Shown: positions 36,395-44,897, numbered from the stretch's first letter. The stretch is DNA of 64,000 bases from Woeseiaceae bacterium (GCA_028280615.1 JANQLK010000022.1:62001-126000), one strand, 5' to 3'. The notes: generated by a model from the sequence alone, not told the origin. Translations and numbers: made by a program.

Positions 36395-36557
36395 AGCCCG
36401 CATCCGTCGCCGATTACACGGGCCCTCGCTTGTCTTTTGTCCGCACAGGGATTTTTCCTCAGTTGGCAATACAGTAAGTATTGCGCGCCTTCGGAAGAAT
36501 CCCTGTGCGAACAAAATCCTGCCCGATCATCCCGCGAATCGGTGACGGATGCGGGCT
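36395..36557 (-). repeat. 163-bp nested-palindrome repeat element, copy B
   Basis: Same length and layout as copy A but in reverse orientation. Terminal inverted repeats are at 36395-36415 and 36537-36557 (one mismatch). The middle arms differ from copy A in a paired way: GTCCGCACAGGGAT pairs with ATCCCTGTGCGAAC, where A has GTTCGCTCAAG / CTTGAGCGAAC. The central hairpin is GCAATAC-AGTAA-GTATTGC. It lies directly after rpoH and could act as its transcript end; flanks give no clear target-site duplication. Confidence 0.93.
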
Positions 36558-36569
36558 AGTCCGCATCGA

Positions 36570-36890
36570 TCAGCGGTAGCGCTTGCCCCGAAACTCCACC
36601 CACCCGCCGGCCTCACGGCCGTGCGGGTCGCGGTGCGTGAAATGCACGACGCCGCCTGAGTCGTTGTACACGTACAGGCCACGAACCCTGACCCGGTCGG
36701 CGAGCCCGAGCGGCACGCGCCCGGCTAGCTCGAGATTATGGGCGACGAGCAGAGTCTGCCCTCCCGCAGCATGAATGACGAATCGCTGGTGAGCTTCGCC
36801 GTCGTCGTCATCGTCAGCCAGCAGGCGGTGAACCCGCCCGCTGACCTCGACCCAGTCGCCGTCTTCGCGTTTGCCGGGTGCCCGGATCAA
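36570..36890 (-). CDS. DUF3465 domain protein
   Basis: Protein of 106 aa with the full DUF3465 core: WVEVSGRVHRLLADDDDDGEAHQRFVIHA, QTLLVAHNLELAGRVPLG, and GVVHFTHRDPHGREAGGWVEFRGKRYR. It is an OB-fold-like domain of unknown function. Homologues usually have an N-terminal signal or anchor; here the start (TTG 36890, overlapping the OmpA-family stop as TTGA) leaves none, so it may be N-terminally shortened or cytoplasmic. It is translationally coupled to the upstream lipoprotein gene. Confidence 0.85.
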   Translation of the reverse strand: MIRAPGKREDGDWVEVSGRVHRLLADDDDDGEAHQRFVIHAAGGQTLLVAHNLELAGRVPLGLADRVRVRGLYVYNDSGGVVHFTHRDPHGREAGGWVEFRGKRYR

Positions 36891-37564
36891 CCCGTGGTCA
36901 ACGGCACCATCGTGATCTCGACGCGGCGATTCGCCTGGCGACCCGAGTCGGTCGTGTTGTCGGCGACAGGACGCCGTTCACCCATGCCAATCGTGATGAT
37001 GCGCTGCGACGAGACACCCTGGCCGCCCAGATAACCAGCGACAGACCTCGCACGCTGCTCGGACAGGGTCTGGTTGTAGGCATCGCTGCCCGTGCTGTCG
37101 GTGTGCCCGGCGACTTCGACGACGGTCTGGTCATACTTGGCGAGCACCTTGCCAACCGAATTCAGCACGTCGAAGAACGCAGGGCTCAGGTCGGAGCTGT
37201 TGGTCGCGAACGTGACATTGCCGGGCATGACGAGCGTCACGTTATCCCCGATTCGCGCAACCCGGACGCCCGTACCTTCGAGCTCGGCGCGCAGTTCCAT
37301 TTCCTGGCGGTCCATGTAGTAGCCGATCGACCCGCCGGCCAGAGCACCGACGCCGGCACCGATCAGCGCGCGCTGGCGGCGCTCGACGGCATCGTCGCCC
37401 GACACGAGGCCGACCACGGCGCCCGCGGCTGCGCCAATCAGCGCTCCCTTGGTCGCGTTGCTGGTTTTTTCCTCGCGCGTGTAGGGGTCCAGCGTCGTGC
37501 AGCCCGCGATCGCGACCAGGGCCGCGAGCGCGAGGGTCGTCGATCGAATGAAACGATTATCCAT
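36887..37564 (-). CDS. OmpA family outer-membrane lipoprotein
   Basis: Lipoprotein of 225 aa from ATG 37564 (MDNRFIRSTTLALAALVAIAGC; lipobox IAGC). A glycine-zipper region (KGALIGAAAGAVVGLVSGDD and ALIGAGVGALAGGSIGYYMD, about 40-95) precedes the C-terminal OmpA domain, which binds peptidoglycan (VEVAGHTDSTGSDAYNQTLSEQRARSV, GERRPVADN, NRRVEI). It resembles E. coli YiaD and similar envelope anchors. The start was chosen for the lipobox; the open frame extends upstream without one. Confidence 0.92.
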   Translation of the reverse strand: MDNRFIRSTTLALAALVAIAGCTTLDPYTREEKTSNATKGALIGAAAGAVVGLVSGDDAVERRQRALIGAGVGALAGGSIGYYMDRQEMELRAELEGTGVRVARIGDNVTLVMPGNVTFATNSSDLSPAFFDVLNSVGKVLAKYDQTVVEVAGHTDSTGSDAYNQTLSEQRARSVAGYLGGQGVSSQRIITIGMGERRPVADNTTDSGRQANRRVEITMVPLTTG

Positions 37565-37754
37565 GAGTGATTCCTCGACAGGTTTTCCAAGCGATGCGCG
37601 AATTGTAGCGGCCCTTTGCCTGAATAGCGCCTTAACTCGCGGGCTTATGGTCAAACAGCCGGCCCGGGCTTCGGCGCTCCCGCTTCGAGTCCGTTTCTAC
37701 CGCCCGGATTCGCGACCGCGTGTAGAATGGGCGGCCATTTCCGGGGACAGCGCA

Positions 37755-38231
37755 ATGACCGACACGCTGAGCTGGCTCGAGCGGTACGAAAGAAACCACC
37801 AGGCCCTAACCTGGCCGGTCGTTTACTGGGCCGCCGTTCCGCTGGTCGTCATCGGCACCGTGGGCATGCTGTGGAGTCTCCCGGTACCCGACGAGTTCTT
37901 CGACATATCGCCGCTTCTGAACTGGGGCAGCGCGTTCCTGATGGCGACGGTCGTTTACTATTTCATCATATCGCTGCCGCTCGCGATCGGTCTCCTGCCC
38001 TTCGTTCTCGGCGTCGCATCCATTCAGATATGGCTCGAGGAATCCGGCTACGCGCCCATGAACGCTGCGACCGGGCTGCTCCTCGCCGGCATCGTCGGCC
38101 TCTGGCTTGGGCACCGCAACACCGCGGGACTTGCGGCCATCCGCAAGGTTATCGAAGACCTGCAGACGATCATGATCGGTCCCGCGTGGCTCCTGTCGAT
38201 CGTCTACCGGCGGCTCGGCATACCTCTTTAA
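37755..38231 (+). CDS. Mpo1-like (DUF962) membrane protein
   Basis: Integral membrane protein of 158 aa with about four helices. The N-terminus SWLERYERNHQALTWPVVYWAAVPLVVIGTVGMLWSLP matches the DUF962/Mpo1-like family, whose yeast member Mpo1 is an Fe(II) dioxygenase for 2-hydroxy fatty acid alpha-oxidation. Bacterial members usually read SHQNPTNxxIHxxxVP here; this protein keeps the first His but has Y where the second His is expected. Activity is therefore uncertain. Start ATG 37755; there is no operon partner. Confidence 0.8.
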   Translation: MTDTLSWLERYERNHQALTWPVVYWAAVPLVVIGTVGMLWSLPVPDEFFDISPLLNWGSAFLMATVVYYFIISLPLAIGLLPFVLGVASIQIWLEESGYAPMNAATGLLLAGIVGLWLGHRNTAGLAAIRKVIEDLQTIMIGPAWLLSIVYRRLGIPL

Positions 38232-38358
38232 GAGCGAGGATTCGCGGGAGAATCGTCGCCAATCCGGCGACGCGAACGACGAGAAGGATTATGATGGTGG
38301 GCCGAACAGGTCGCGCGGCTGCCTCCGCCGGCTAAAGAACTGACAGAGCTACACCGCC

Positions 38359-39564
38359 ATGCTGCAAGACGTAAAGCCGGGTGCTTCGCCATCCGCACCG
38401 AGCCGCCTCGACCCGCTGGACCTCTTCGACGTCCGATCCGAGCTGTCCGAAGACGAACTGATGGTACGCGACACGGTCGCCCGCTTCGTGGACGAACAGG
38501 CGATCCCGCTGATGCGCGAAGCGTTCGAGAAACACACGTTCCCGCGCGAACTGATCGGCGGCGTCGCCGAACTCGGGCTTCTCGGCAGTTCGATCGACGG
38601 CTATGACTGTGCGGGACTCAACAGCGTGTGCTACGGGCTCATCTGCCAGGAGCTCGAGCGCGGCGACTCGGGGCTGCGCAGCTTCGTCTCGGTGCAGTCG
38701 AGCCTCGTCATGTACCCGATCCACGCTTTCGGCTCGGAACAGCAGCGGCAGCGCTGGCTCCCCGCGATGGCGCGCGGCGAAGCGATCGGCTGCTTCGGCC
38801 TCACCGAGCCGCACGGCGGTTCCGATCCGGGCAATATGAAGACCCACGCGAGACGCGACGGCGACGACTGGATCCTGAACGGCGCGAAGATGTGGATCAC
38901 GAACGCGACGATCGCCGACTGCGCCGTCGTCTGGGCGAAGACCGACGAGGGCATCAAGGGCTTCATCGTCGAGAAGGACATGCCCGGCTTCACTGCCCAG
39001 GAAATCGAGAACAAATTCTCGCTGCGCGCATCGGTGACGGGCGCGCTGTTCTTCGACAACGTGCGTGTCCCGGTCGCGAACGTGCTGCCGGACGTCAGGA
39101 GCCTGCGCGGCCCGCTGTCCTGCCTGACCCAGGCGCGCTACGGGATCACCTGGGGCGTGAACGGCGCAGCCCAGGCCTGTCTCGACGAGGTCCTGAAGTA
39201 CACCGAGGATCGCGTTCTGTTCGGCAAGCCACTTTCTCATACGCAGGCCATCCAGATCCGGCTGGCCGACATGGCGCGCCGGATCACGACGGCGCAGCTC
39301 CTGTCTCTGCAACTCGGCCGCATCAAGGACGCGGGCCGGCTGAGTCCCGCGCAGGTGTCGCTCGCCAAGTGGAACAACTGCCGCGCGGCCCTGGACATCG
39401 CGCGCGATGCGCGCGACATGCTCGGCGGCTCGGGCATCAGCGCCGAGTACGTGCCGATTCGTCACATGCTGAATCTCGAGAGCGTCATCACCTATGAAGG
39501 TACCGAGACGATTCACCAGCTCGCCGTCGGCCGCGAGCTGACGGGCGCCAACGCCTTCGGTTGA
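38359..39564 (+). CDS. Acyl-CoA dehydrogenase, glutaryl-CoA dehydrogenase-like
   Basis: Flavoprotein acyl-CoA dehydrogenase of 401 aa. FAD/substrate motifs CFGLTEPHGGSDPGNMKT and KMWITNATIADCAVVWAKT; catalytic base E380 in TYEGTETIHQLAVGRELTG, the position used by glutaryl-CoA dehydrogenase. The overall pattern (NKFSLRASVTGALFFDNVRVP, ARYGITWGVNGAA) is that of GcdH, which oxidatively decarboxylates glutaryl-CoA in lysine/tryptophan breakdown. No glutarate-pathway partner is adjacent, so substrate assignment rests on family resemblance. Confidence 0.88.
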   Translation: MLQDVKPGASPSAPSRLDPLDLFDVRSELSEDELMVRDTVARFVDEQAIPLMREAFEKHTFPRELIGGVAELGLLGSSIDGYDCAGLNSVCYGLICQELERGDSGLRSFVSVQSSLVMYPIHAFGSEQQRQRWLPAMARGEAIGCFGLTEPHGGSDPGNMKTHARRDGDDWILNGAKMWITNATIADCAVVWAKTDEGIKGFIVEKDMPGFTAQEIENKFSLRASVTGALFFDNVRVPVANVLPDVRSLRGPLSCLTQARYGITWGVNGAAQACLDEVLKYTEDRVLFGKPLSHTQAIQIRLADMARRITTAQLLSLQLGRIKDAGRLSPAQVSLAKWNNCRAALDIARDARDMLGGSGISAEYVPIRHMLNLESVITYEGTETIHQLAVGRELTGANAFG

Positions 39565-39594
39565 TACGCAGCCGGCCGAGACCGGCCGTCCACG

Positions 39595-40905
39595 ATGTCC
39601 GCGACGGCTCCGACAGATCGTGACGTCTGGCGCATTGCCGCGCCGATGATCCTGTCGAACGTTACCGTGCCCTTGTTGGGCATGGTCGACACGTTCGTCA
39701 TGGGCCATCTCGACGGTCCCGAGTACCTGGGCGCCGTCGCCGTGGGCAGCATCGTATTCAGCTTCCTGTACACGGGCATGAACTTCCTGCGCATGGGAAC
39801 GACCGGCATCGCGGCGCAGAGTTTCGGTGCGGACGACAATGCCGGCATACGCAGCGCGCTCGGGCAGGCGCTGATCGTGGCGCTCGGACTCGGGCTCATG
39901 CTGCTGTCGCTCCAGGCGCCGATCGCGATGTCACTCAGGCTCGTTGGCGCCGAGCCCGACGTGGCATCACTGGCGCTGTCCTATTTCCACGTCCGGATAT
40001 TCAGCGCGCCGGCCACGCTCGCCAACATGGTGTTGATCGGCTGGTTCATCGGCCTGTCCAACGCCCGCGTGCCGATGGCGATGTTCCTGACCACGACGAT
40101 CACGAACATGCTGCTCGATCTCGTGTTCGTGTTCGGCTTGGGGATGGACGTGGACGGCGTGGCGCTCGCGTCGGTTGTCGCCGAGTACCTGGGTCTCGGC
40201 GTCGGGCTGGTCTTCGCGGCAAGGGTACTCAGAGGCCGCGAAGGCGACTGGCCGATGGACCGCCTCACAAACCTCGCCGAGTACGGCGCGTTTTTCTCGG
40301 TCAATGCCAATCTGTTCGTTCGCACGATGGCGCTGATGTTTGCGATCGCGTTCGTGACCGCGCGGAGCGCGCGCTTCGGCGAAACGATCCTCGCGGCCAA
40401 CGCGATTCTCATGAACCTGCAAAACCTCATGTCGTTCGGGCTCGACGGACTGGCGCACGCCGCCGAGGCGCTGGTCGGCAAGGCCGTCGGCCGCAAGGAT
40501 CGCGAGGCGCTCGCGACGGCCGTGCGCGTGAGCCTCAAGTGGTCGCTGTATTTCGCGGCCGGGTTTGCGTTGCTGTATGCCGCGGGCGGGCCGGTCCTGA
40601 TCAGACTCCTGACCGACCTGCCCGACGTTCGCGACGCGTCGATCCGCTACCTGCCGTGGCTGGTCGTGTCACCGCTCGTGTCGGTATGGTCTTTCCTGTA
40701 CGACGGCGTATTCGTCGGCGCGACGCGCGCCCGCGAGATGCGCGACATCATGCTGATCTCGACCTTCGTTGTTTTCCTGCCGGCCTGGTACGTGCTTCAG
40801 CCGCTCGGCAACGACGGCCTGTGGCTCGCGTTCATGCTGTTCCTCGCGAGCCGCGGTCTCGGCATGCACGGCCTGTACCGGCGACGGCTGCTGCCGTCCG
40901 TCTGA
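39595..40905 (+). CDS. MATE family efflux transporter (DinF-like)
   Basis: Twelve-helix membrane exporter of 436 aa. Typical MATE starts of each half are visible: AAPMILSNVTVPLLGMVDTFVMGHL and GVALASVVAEYLGLGVGLVFA. It is closest in feel to the DinF/E. coli YeeO-like group, exporting drugs or organic cations by H+ or Na+ antiport; substrate unknown. It ends 8 bp before repeat fragment C. It is one of three MATE genes in the window, all of different subgroups. Confidence 0.9.
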   Translation: MSATAPTDRDVWRIAAPMILSNVTVPLLGMVDTFVMGHLDGPEYLGAVAVGSIVFSFLYTGMNFLRMGTTGIAAQSFGADDNAGIRSALGQALIVALGLGLMLLSLQAPIAMSLRLVGAEPDVASLALSYFHVRIFSAPATLANMVLIGWFIGLSNARVPMAMFLTTTITNMLLDLVFVFGLGMDVDGVALASVVAEYLGLGVGLVFAARVLRGREGDWPMDRLTNLAEYGAFFSVNANLFVRTMALMFAIAFVTARSARFGETILAANAILMNLQNLMSFGLDGLAHAAEALVGKAVGRKDREALATAVRVSLKWSLYFAAGFALLYAAGGPVLIRLLTDLPDVRDASIRYLPWLVVSPLVSVWSFLYDGVFVGATRAREMRDIMLISTFVVFLPAWYVLQPLGNDGLWLAFMLFLASRGLGMHGLYRRRLLPSV

Positions 40906-40912
40906 GCGTTTT

Positions 40913-40946
40913 CGAGGGCCCGCGTAATCGGTGGCGGATGCGGGCT
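40913..40946 (+). repeat. Fragment of the palindromic repeat, copy C
   Basis: Matches the right end of copy A: CGAGGGCCCG, then AATCGGTGGCGGATGCGGGCT (one substitution in the terminal repeat). The left three-quarters is missing. Its edge provides the TAG stop codon (CTA on the plus strand, 40945-40947) of the GNAT gene. Confidence 0.85.
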
Positions 40947-41355
40947 AAAGCGCCTTCTTCATGTGATAGCGCACGACGCCGTTGGTCGGTGTGCCGAGCT
41001 GCGCGTAGACCAAGTAGCCGTTTTGTTCGTAGAAATCGCGACCGTCGACGGTAGTCAGGAACGCAATGCCGGCGCCGTGCGAGCGAGCGAATTCCTCGAC
41101 ACCGGACAGCAGTTTCCCCCCGGTGCCGCTGCCGCGATGCGCATCGTCGACCCACAGTGCGTCAATTTCGAGGCCCAGCCGGCCGACCACCGCATTGATG
41201 CCGCCGACGACCCGATTCTCCGCGGATCTTGCGAATGCACCAACAACGATGTCTTCCGGTCCGTCCGACGTCACCGCGCGTTCGGACTCTCGCATGCCTC
41301 GTTCAACCATCGCCATGTCGTCGACACCAGGATCAGTGACAACTTCAATAAACAT
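40945..41355 (-). CDS. GNAT family N-acetyltransferase
   Basis: Acetyltransferase of 136 aa. Acetyl-CoA-binding motif A is IDALWVDDAHRGSGTGGKLLSGVEEFARSHG (R-G-x-G-x-G/A type); motif B includes LTTVDGRDFYEQNGYLVYAQLG. The substrate is unknown. The gene is bracketed by repeat pieces C and D, and its stop codon falls within C, so the C-terminus (RYHMKKAL) ends exactly at the repeat. That suggests the repeat arrived at, or trimmed, its 3' end. Confidence 0.87.
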   Translation of the reverse strand: MFIEVVTDPGVDDMAMVERGMRESERAVTSDGPEDIVVGAFARSAENRVVGGINAVVGRLGLEIDALWVDDAHRGSGTGGKLLSGVEEFARSHGAGIAFLTTVDGRDFYEQNGYLVYAQLGTPTNGVVRYHMKKAL

Positions 41356-41406
41356 GACTTTTCCCCTATGCGCGGCTCAGCATAGACGAACAGGGGCTCC
41401 GCTTCT

Positions 41407-41500
41407 AGCCCGCATCTGTCACCGATTCGCGGGACGATCGCGCAGGATTTGTTTGCTTAAGGGTTTTTTCGAAGGCCCGTGCAATCGGTGGCGGATGCGG
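41407..41500 (+). repeat. Internally deleted palindromic repeat, copy D
   Basis: About 94 bp, same orientation as copy A. It keeps the left arm (AGCCCGCATCTGTCACCGATT through a GGGTTTTTTCGAAGG stretch) and the right end (CCCGTGCAATCGG to GGATGCGG) but lacks about 69 bp of the centre and right arm. The junction lies in GAAGGCCCGTG. It lies between the GNAT start and the end of a MATE gene. Confidence 0.85.
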
Positions 41501-41508
41501 ACCAGGTA

Positions 41509-42873
41509 TCAGGCCGGGACGGGCTCCGAGATGCGGCGAACGGTACGCCGGGCCCAGGCGTAGGCGCCGAAGCCCGAGATTACGTTGGCCGCCGCGTACG
41601 CGAGGAAAATCCCCGCCAATCCGATCAGCCACATGCCGATCACGGCCAGCGGCACGTACAGTACGGCGATGCGGCCGACGCTGACCCAGACACCGGGCAT
41701 CGGCTGCCCCATGCCATTGAATGCGGCGTTCATGACCATGACCATGCCGTAGCTGCCGTAGCTCAACGGCACGATCCAGAGGAACTGCCGGGTCACACCG
41801 ATGACATCCGGATTGTCGCTGAACAGTCCCGGCAGAAAGCCGGCCATGGCGGCGAGCAGGGCAGCGATGGCGAGCCCACTCAGGAGGCAGAATTTGGTCG
41901 TCAACCAGAGGGACTCCAGTATCCGGTCGTCGCGGCTGGCGGACAGGTTCTGGCCGACGAACGGTCCGATGATCGCCGACAGCGCGTAGTACAGGACGAG
42001 CATCAGAGACTCGATGCGGCTCGCCACGCCGAAACCCGCAACCGCATCCGGACCGAAGCGCGCAATCATGGCCGTGACCGCGGCCGCGCCGAGCGGCACG
42101 ATCACGTTGGTGCCGGCCGCCGGGATGCCCACGTGCAGGATGTCCGCCCAGGACCTCCGCATCGCGCCGAAATCGGGCTTGTTGAAACTGATCATGTCGA
42201 GCCGGTAGCGCATCAGGTACACGGTGCCGACGAAGATCGTTGCCCGCGCGAGGAGCGCGGCCATCGCGGCGCCGTCGAGACCCATCCGCGGTATGGGCCC
42301 GACACCGAAGATCAGGATCGGGTCGAGGATCACGTTCAACACGGCGGCCAGCACCATGAGCATACTGGGCAGACGCGTGTCGCCCGTCGCGCGCATGCTT
42401 GCCATGCCGACCATGCCGACGACGATGAACGGCACGCCGACGTACAGGATCGTCATGAAACTCCTGATTAGCGGCAGCATTTCGGCCGGCGCGCCCAACA
42501 GCGTGAACAGCGGATCGATGGTCAGGATGCCGAGGATCGCGATCGTGCCGGTTATCAGGAACGACAGGAACAGACTGTCGGTGGACAGGCGTCGCGCGCG
42601 CCGGTGGTCGTCGGCGCCCAGCGCCCGGGCAACGACCGACGAGGTGCCCGCGCCGAGGCCGATCGCCACGCTCGTCACGATCATCAGGATCGGGAAGCCG
42701 AAACTGTAGGCGGCCAGTTCGCTGTCACCGACCTGGCCGATGAACCACGCATCGATGAGCGATTGGGCCATCATCATTGCGATGCCAAACAGGACCGGGA
42801 CGGTCATGTCGATCAGGTGCTTGCCGACGGGGCCTTCGGCCAGCCGGGATCTACGCTTCTGCATCAGCCGCAA
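41509..42873 (-). CDS. MATE family efflux transporter (NorM/MepA-like)
   Basis: Multidrug-type exporter of 454 aa with about 12 helices. Signatures: GPVGKHLIDMTVPVLFGIAMMMAQSLIDAWFIGQVG at the start, GLGAGTSSVVARALGA, MASMRATGDTRLPSMLMVLAAVLNVILDPILIFG, and the second-half GFGVASRIES. The N-terminal MTVPVLFGI start resembles the MepA/YoeA group. The substrate is unknown. It is transcribed toward repeat D with no clear operon partner. Confidence 0.9.
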   Translation of the reverse strand: MRLMQKRRSRLAEGPVGKHLIDMTVPVLFGIAMMMAQSLIDAWFIGQVGDSELAAYSFGFPILMIVTSVAIGLGAGTSSVVARALGADDHRRARRLSTDSLFLSFLITGTIAILGILTIDPLFTLLGAPAEMLPLIRSFMTILYVGVPFIVVGMVGMASMRATGDTRLPSMLMVLAAVLNVILDPILIFGVGPIPRMGLDGAAMAALLARATIFVGTVYLMRYRLDMISFNKPDFGAMRRSWADILHVGIPAAGTNVIVPLGAAAVTAMIARFGPDAVAGFGVASRIESLMLVLYYALSAIIGPFVGQNLSASRDDRILESLWLTTKFCLLSGLAIAALLAAMAGFLPGLFSDNPDVIGVTRQFLWIVPLSYGSYGMVMVMNAAFNGMGQPMPGVWVSVGRIAVLYVPLAVIGMWLIGLAGIFLAYAAANVISGFGAYAWARRTVRRISEPVPA

Positions 42874-43039
42874 ATATTGGAGGTCCAGGGTGTGCTCAGT
42901 ACGGACGCTAGGATCGTCCGTCGTGACGAGCGCTCGATACCACTATGACCCAGAAGCGGGGATCGCGCAATTCGGTCGCGGCGAACTGCCGGCCAGGCCT
43001 GCGTTAGAATTTGCGCGCGACTACGAGCGGGCGAACGGC

Positions 43040-43492
43040 ATGAAATTCAGGCACGAGATCGATATCGACGCGAGCAGGCCACGCGTCTGGCGGGCCTTCG
43101 ACGCGCTCGGCAACCGATCGCGCTGGCAGCCAGGATTCAAAACCGCCGACATCCTGACAGGAAAGGCCGGCCAGCCCGGCTGCGTGCTCAAGGTCACGCT
43201 GGAGCGAGGCGGCCGCATCCGGCAGGTCATCGAACAGGTGACCGAGCGACGCGAGCCCGACTTTCTGGCCACGCAGGCGGACGACGGCAACGGACGTGCA
43301 ACCACCGTCTACCACTTCGAACAGCTCGACGGCAACCGCACGCGCTGGGTGGTGTACACGGGCTACGTCACGCACGGTCTCAAGCGCTTGTTCGCGCCGT
43401 TGTTCAGGCAGGGCATCGCCGACGAGATCGAAACGACCCTGAACCGCTTCAAGCTCATGGTCGAATCGGACGCGGGCGGACGCCCCGCCTGA
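43040..43492 (+). CDS. SRPBCC (START-like) domain protein
   Basis: Small soluble protein of 150 aa from ATG 43040 (MKFRHEIDIDASRPRVWRAFDALGNRSRWQPGF). This is the N-terminal pattern of the polyketide cyclase/START-like SRPBCC fold, a hydrophobic ligand-binding cup; the helix near the C-terminus (IADEIETTLNRFKLMVESD) closes it. No catalytic function can be assigned. The next gene, the sortase, is convergent 29 bp away. Confidence 0.82.
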   Translation: MKFRHEIDIDASRPRVWRAFDALGNRSRWQPGFKTADILTGKAGQPGCVLKVTLERGGRIRQVIEQVTERREPDFLATQADDGNGRATTVYHFEQLDGNRTRWVVYTGYVTHGLKRLFAPLFRQGIADEIETTLNRFKLMVESDAGGRPA

Positions 43493-43521
43493 GCTGGAAA
43501 CGCTGCTCGCCGTGGCACGTC

Positions 43522-44082
43522 TCAGAGAAGCTTCTTCGCCGTGACGACGTAACGCATCGGCTGCCGGCGCCGGTCGTGACGGCCGGAAAACGGGTAGCCC
43601 GTGACGAGGCTCAGCGTCGAGCCGTCCGAATCGAGCGTGAGACTGCCGCGGCGCGCATCCAGGACGTCCAGATTGATGATGGTATAGACGTGCAGCGTCC
43701 CGTCGATCGTCTCGATGGTCAGCGACTCGCCGACGGCGAGGTCCTTCAGAAAATTGAAATGCGTGTCGCGATGCCCGGCAATGACGCTGTTGCCGCGCTG
43801 CCCCGGCAGCGCGCTCGCGGACAGGTGCCCGGGACCGAACGCGAGCGTCTGCTCGCCGCCGCCCGCGAGAACGATCAGGTCAATTTCGCCATCCCGCGCG
43901 GACAATCGCGCCATCGGCCATGCGAAGTCCCACGGCCACAGCGACGAGACGCCGTCGGAAGCGGCAGCCCGCTCCCAGTTTCTTTGCATGACATCCTGCG
44001 CGACCCAGGCCTTCGGCGCGGGCGGCAGGTTCTGGCCCAGCTGCCAGAATCCGAGACACAGTAGACAGGCCACGATTCGCAT
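43522..44082 (-). CDS. Class GN (marine proteobacterial type) sortase, catalytic Cys replaced by Gly
   Basis: Membrane-anchored transpeptidase-like protein of 186 aa. The N-terminal hydrophobic segment (RIVACLLCLGFWQLGQ), conserved VIAGHRDTHFNFL (catalytic H104) and a C-terminal Arg in MRYVVTAKK are intact. The active-site motif, normally TLxxVTCYPF, reads STLSLVTGYPFSG: the nucleophile Cys is Gly162 (codon GGC at 43599-43597, one base from TGC). The frame is otherwise open. It is divergent from its dedicated response regulator and kinase. The usual sortase target protein is not next to it. It is probably inactive, or a sequencing error at this base. Confidence 0.87.
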   Translation of the reverse strand: MRIVACLLCLGFWQLGQNLPPAPKAWVAQDVMQRNWERAAASDGVSSLWPWDFAWPMARLSARDGEIDLIVLAGGGEQTLAFGPGHLSASALPGQRGNSVIAGHRDTHFNFLKDLAVGESLTIETIDGTLHVYTIINLDVLDARRGSLTLDSDGSTLSLVTGYPFSGRHDRRRQPMRYVVTAKKLL

Positions 44083-44201
44083 TGCTCTTCATCCTCACCG
44101 CATTCGATTACAGCAACGCAAGCGGCCTGACTCGCGCATATCGCGTGGCAATCGGCCGGCGGAGTGTGGCAAATTGTGGCCTTACCGCCTGGGAGCATGC
44201 A

Positions 44202-44897
44202 GTGGCAAAGCGTATTGCCATCGTTGAAGACGAAGCCGCGATCCGCGACAACTACGCGGCGGCGTTTCGCCGCGAGGGTTACGCAGTCGACACCTACGAG
44301 GCGCGCGCGCCGGCGCTCGACGCTTTCGCGAGCCGCCTGCCGGACCTCGTCGTGATCGACATCAATCTGGCCGATGACGTCGAAGGCGGCTTCGAGCTGT
44401 GCCGGGAACTCAGGTCGCGCTCGGCCGAGCTGCCGATCATTTTTCTGACGGCGCGGGACAGCGAGTTCGACGCCGTATCGGGCCTGAGGCTCGGGGCTGA
44501 CGACTACCTGACCAAGGACCTGAGCCTGCCGCATCTGATGGCGCGAATCGCGGCCCTGTTCCGGCGGCTCGACGCGCTCACGCAGCCGCAGTCGGACGAG
44601 GGCCTTCTGAAGCGTGGCGACCTCACGATCGACACCGACCGCATGACCGTCACGTGGCGCGAGCAGGCGGTCGGGCTCACGCTCACCGAGTTCTGGCTCG
44701 TACATGCGATGGCGCGTTACCCGGGGCACGTCAAGAATCGCCAGCAGCTCATGGACGCGGCGCAGGCCGTGCTCGATGACAACACGATCACGTCGCACAT
44801 CAAGCGAATCCGCCGCAAGTTTGCCGCGGTAGACGCGGACTTCGACGCGATAGAAACGGTATATGGAATGGGCTACCGCTGGCTCGCGGCGAACTGA
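44202..44897 (+). CDS. pdsR: Proteobacterial dedicated sortase system response regulator
   Basis: OmpR-type response regulator of 231 aa from GTG 44202 (MAKRIAIVEDEAAIRDN). Receiver domain residues: acidic pair in VEDE, phospho-acceptor D53 (LVVIDINLADDVEGG) and Lys in DYLTKDLSLPHL. The C-terminal winged helix has TLTEFWLVHAMARYPGHVKNRQQLMDAAQ, THIKRIRRKF-type and GMGYRW. It matches the regulator of the marine sortase locus (sortase, RR, HK). It starts 9 bp before the kinase gene. Confidence 0.9.
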   Translation: MAKRIAIVEDEAAIRDNYAAAFRREGYAVDTYEARAPALDAFASRLPDLVVIDINLADDVEGGFELCRELRSRSAELPIIFLTARDSEFDAVSGLRLGADDYLTKDLSLPHLMARIAALFRRLDALTQPQSDEGLLKRGDLTIDTDRMTVTWREQAVGLTLTEFWLVHAMARYPGHVKNRQQLMDAAQAVLDDNTITSHIKRIRRKFAAVDADFDAIETVYGMGYRWLAAN

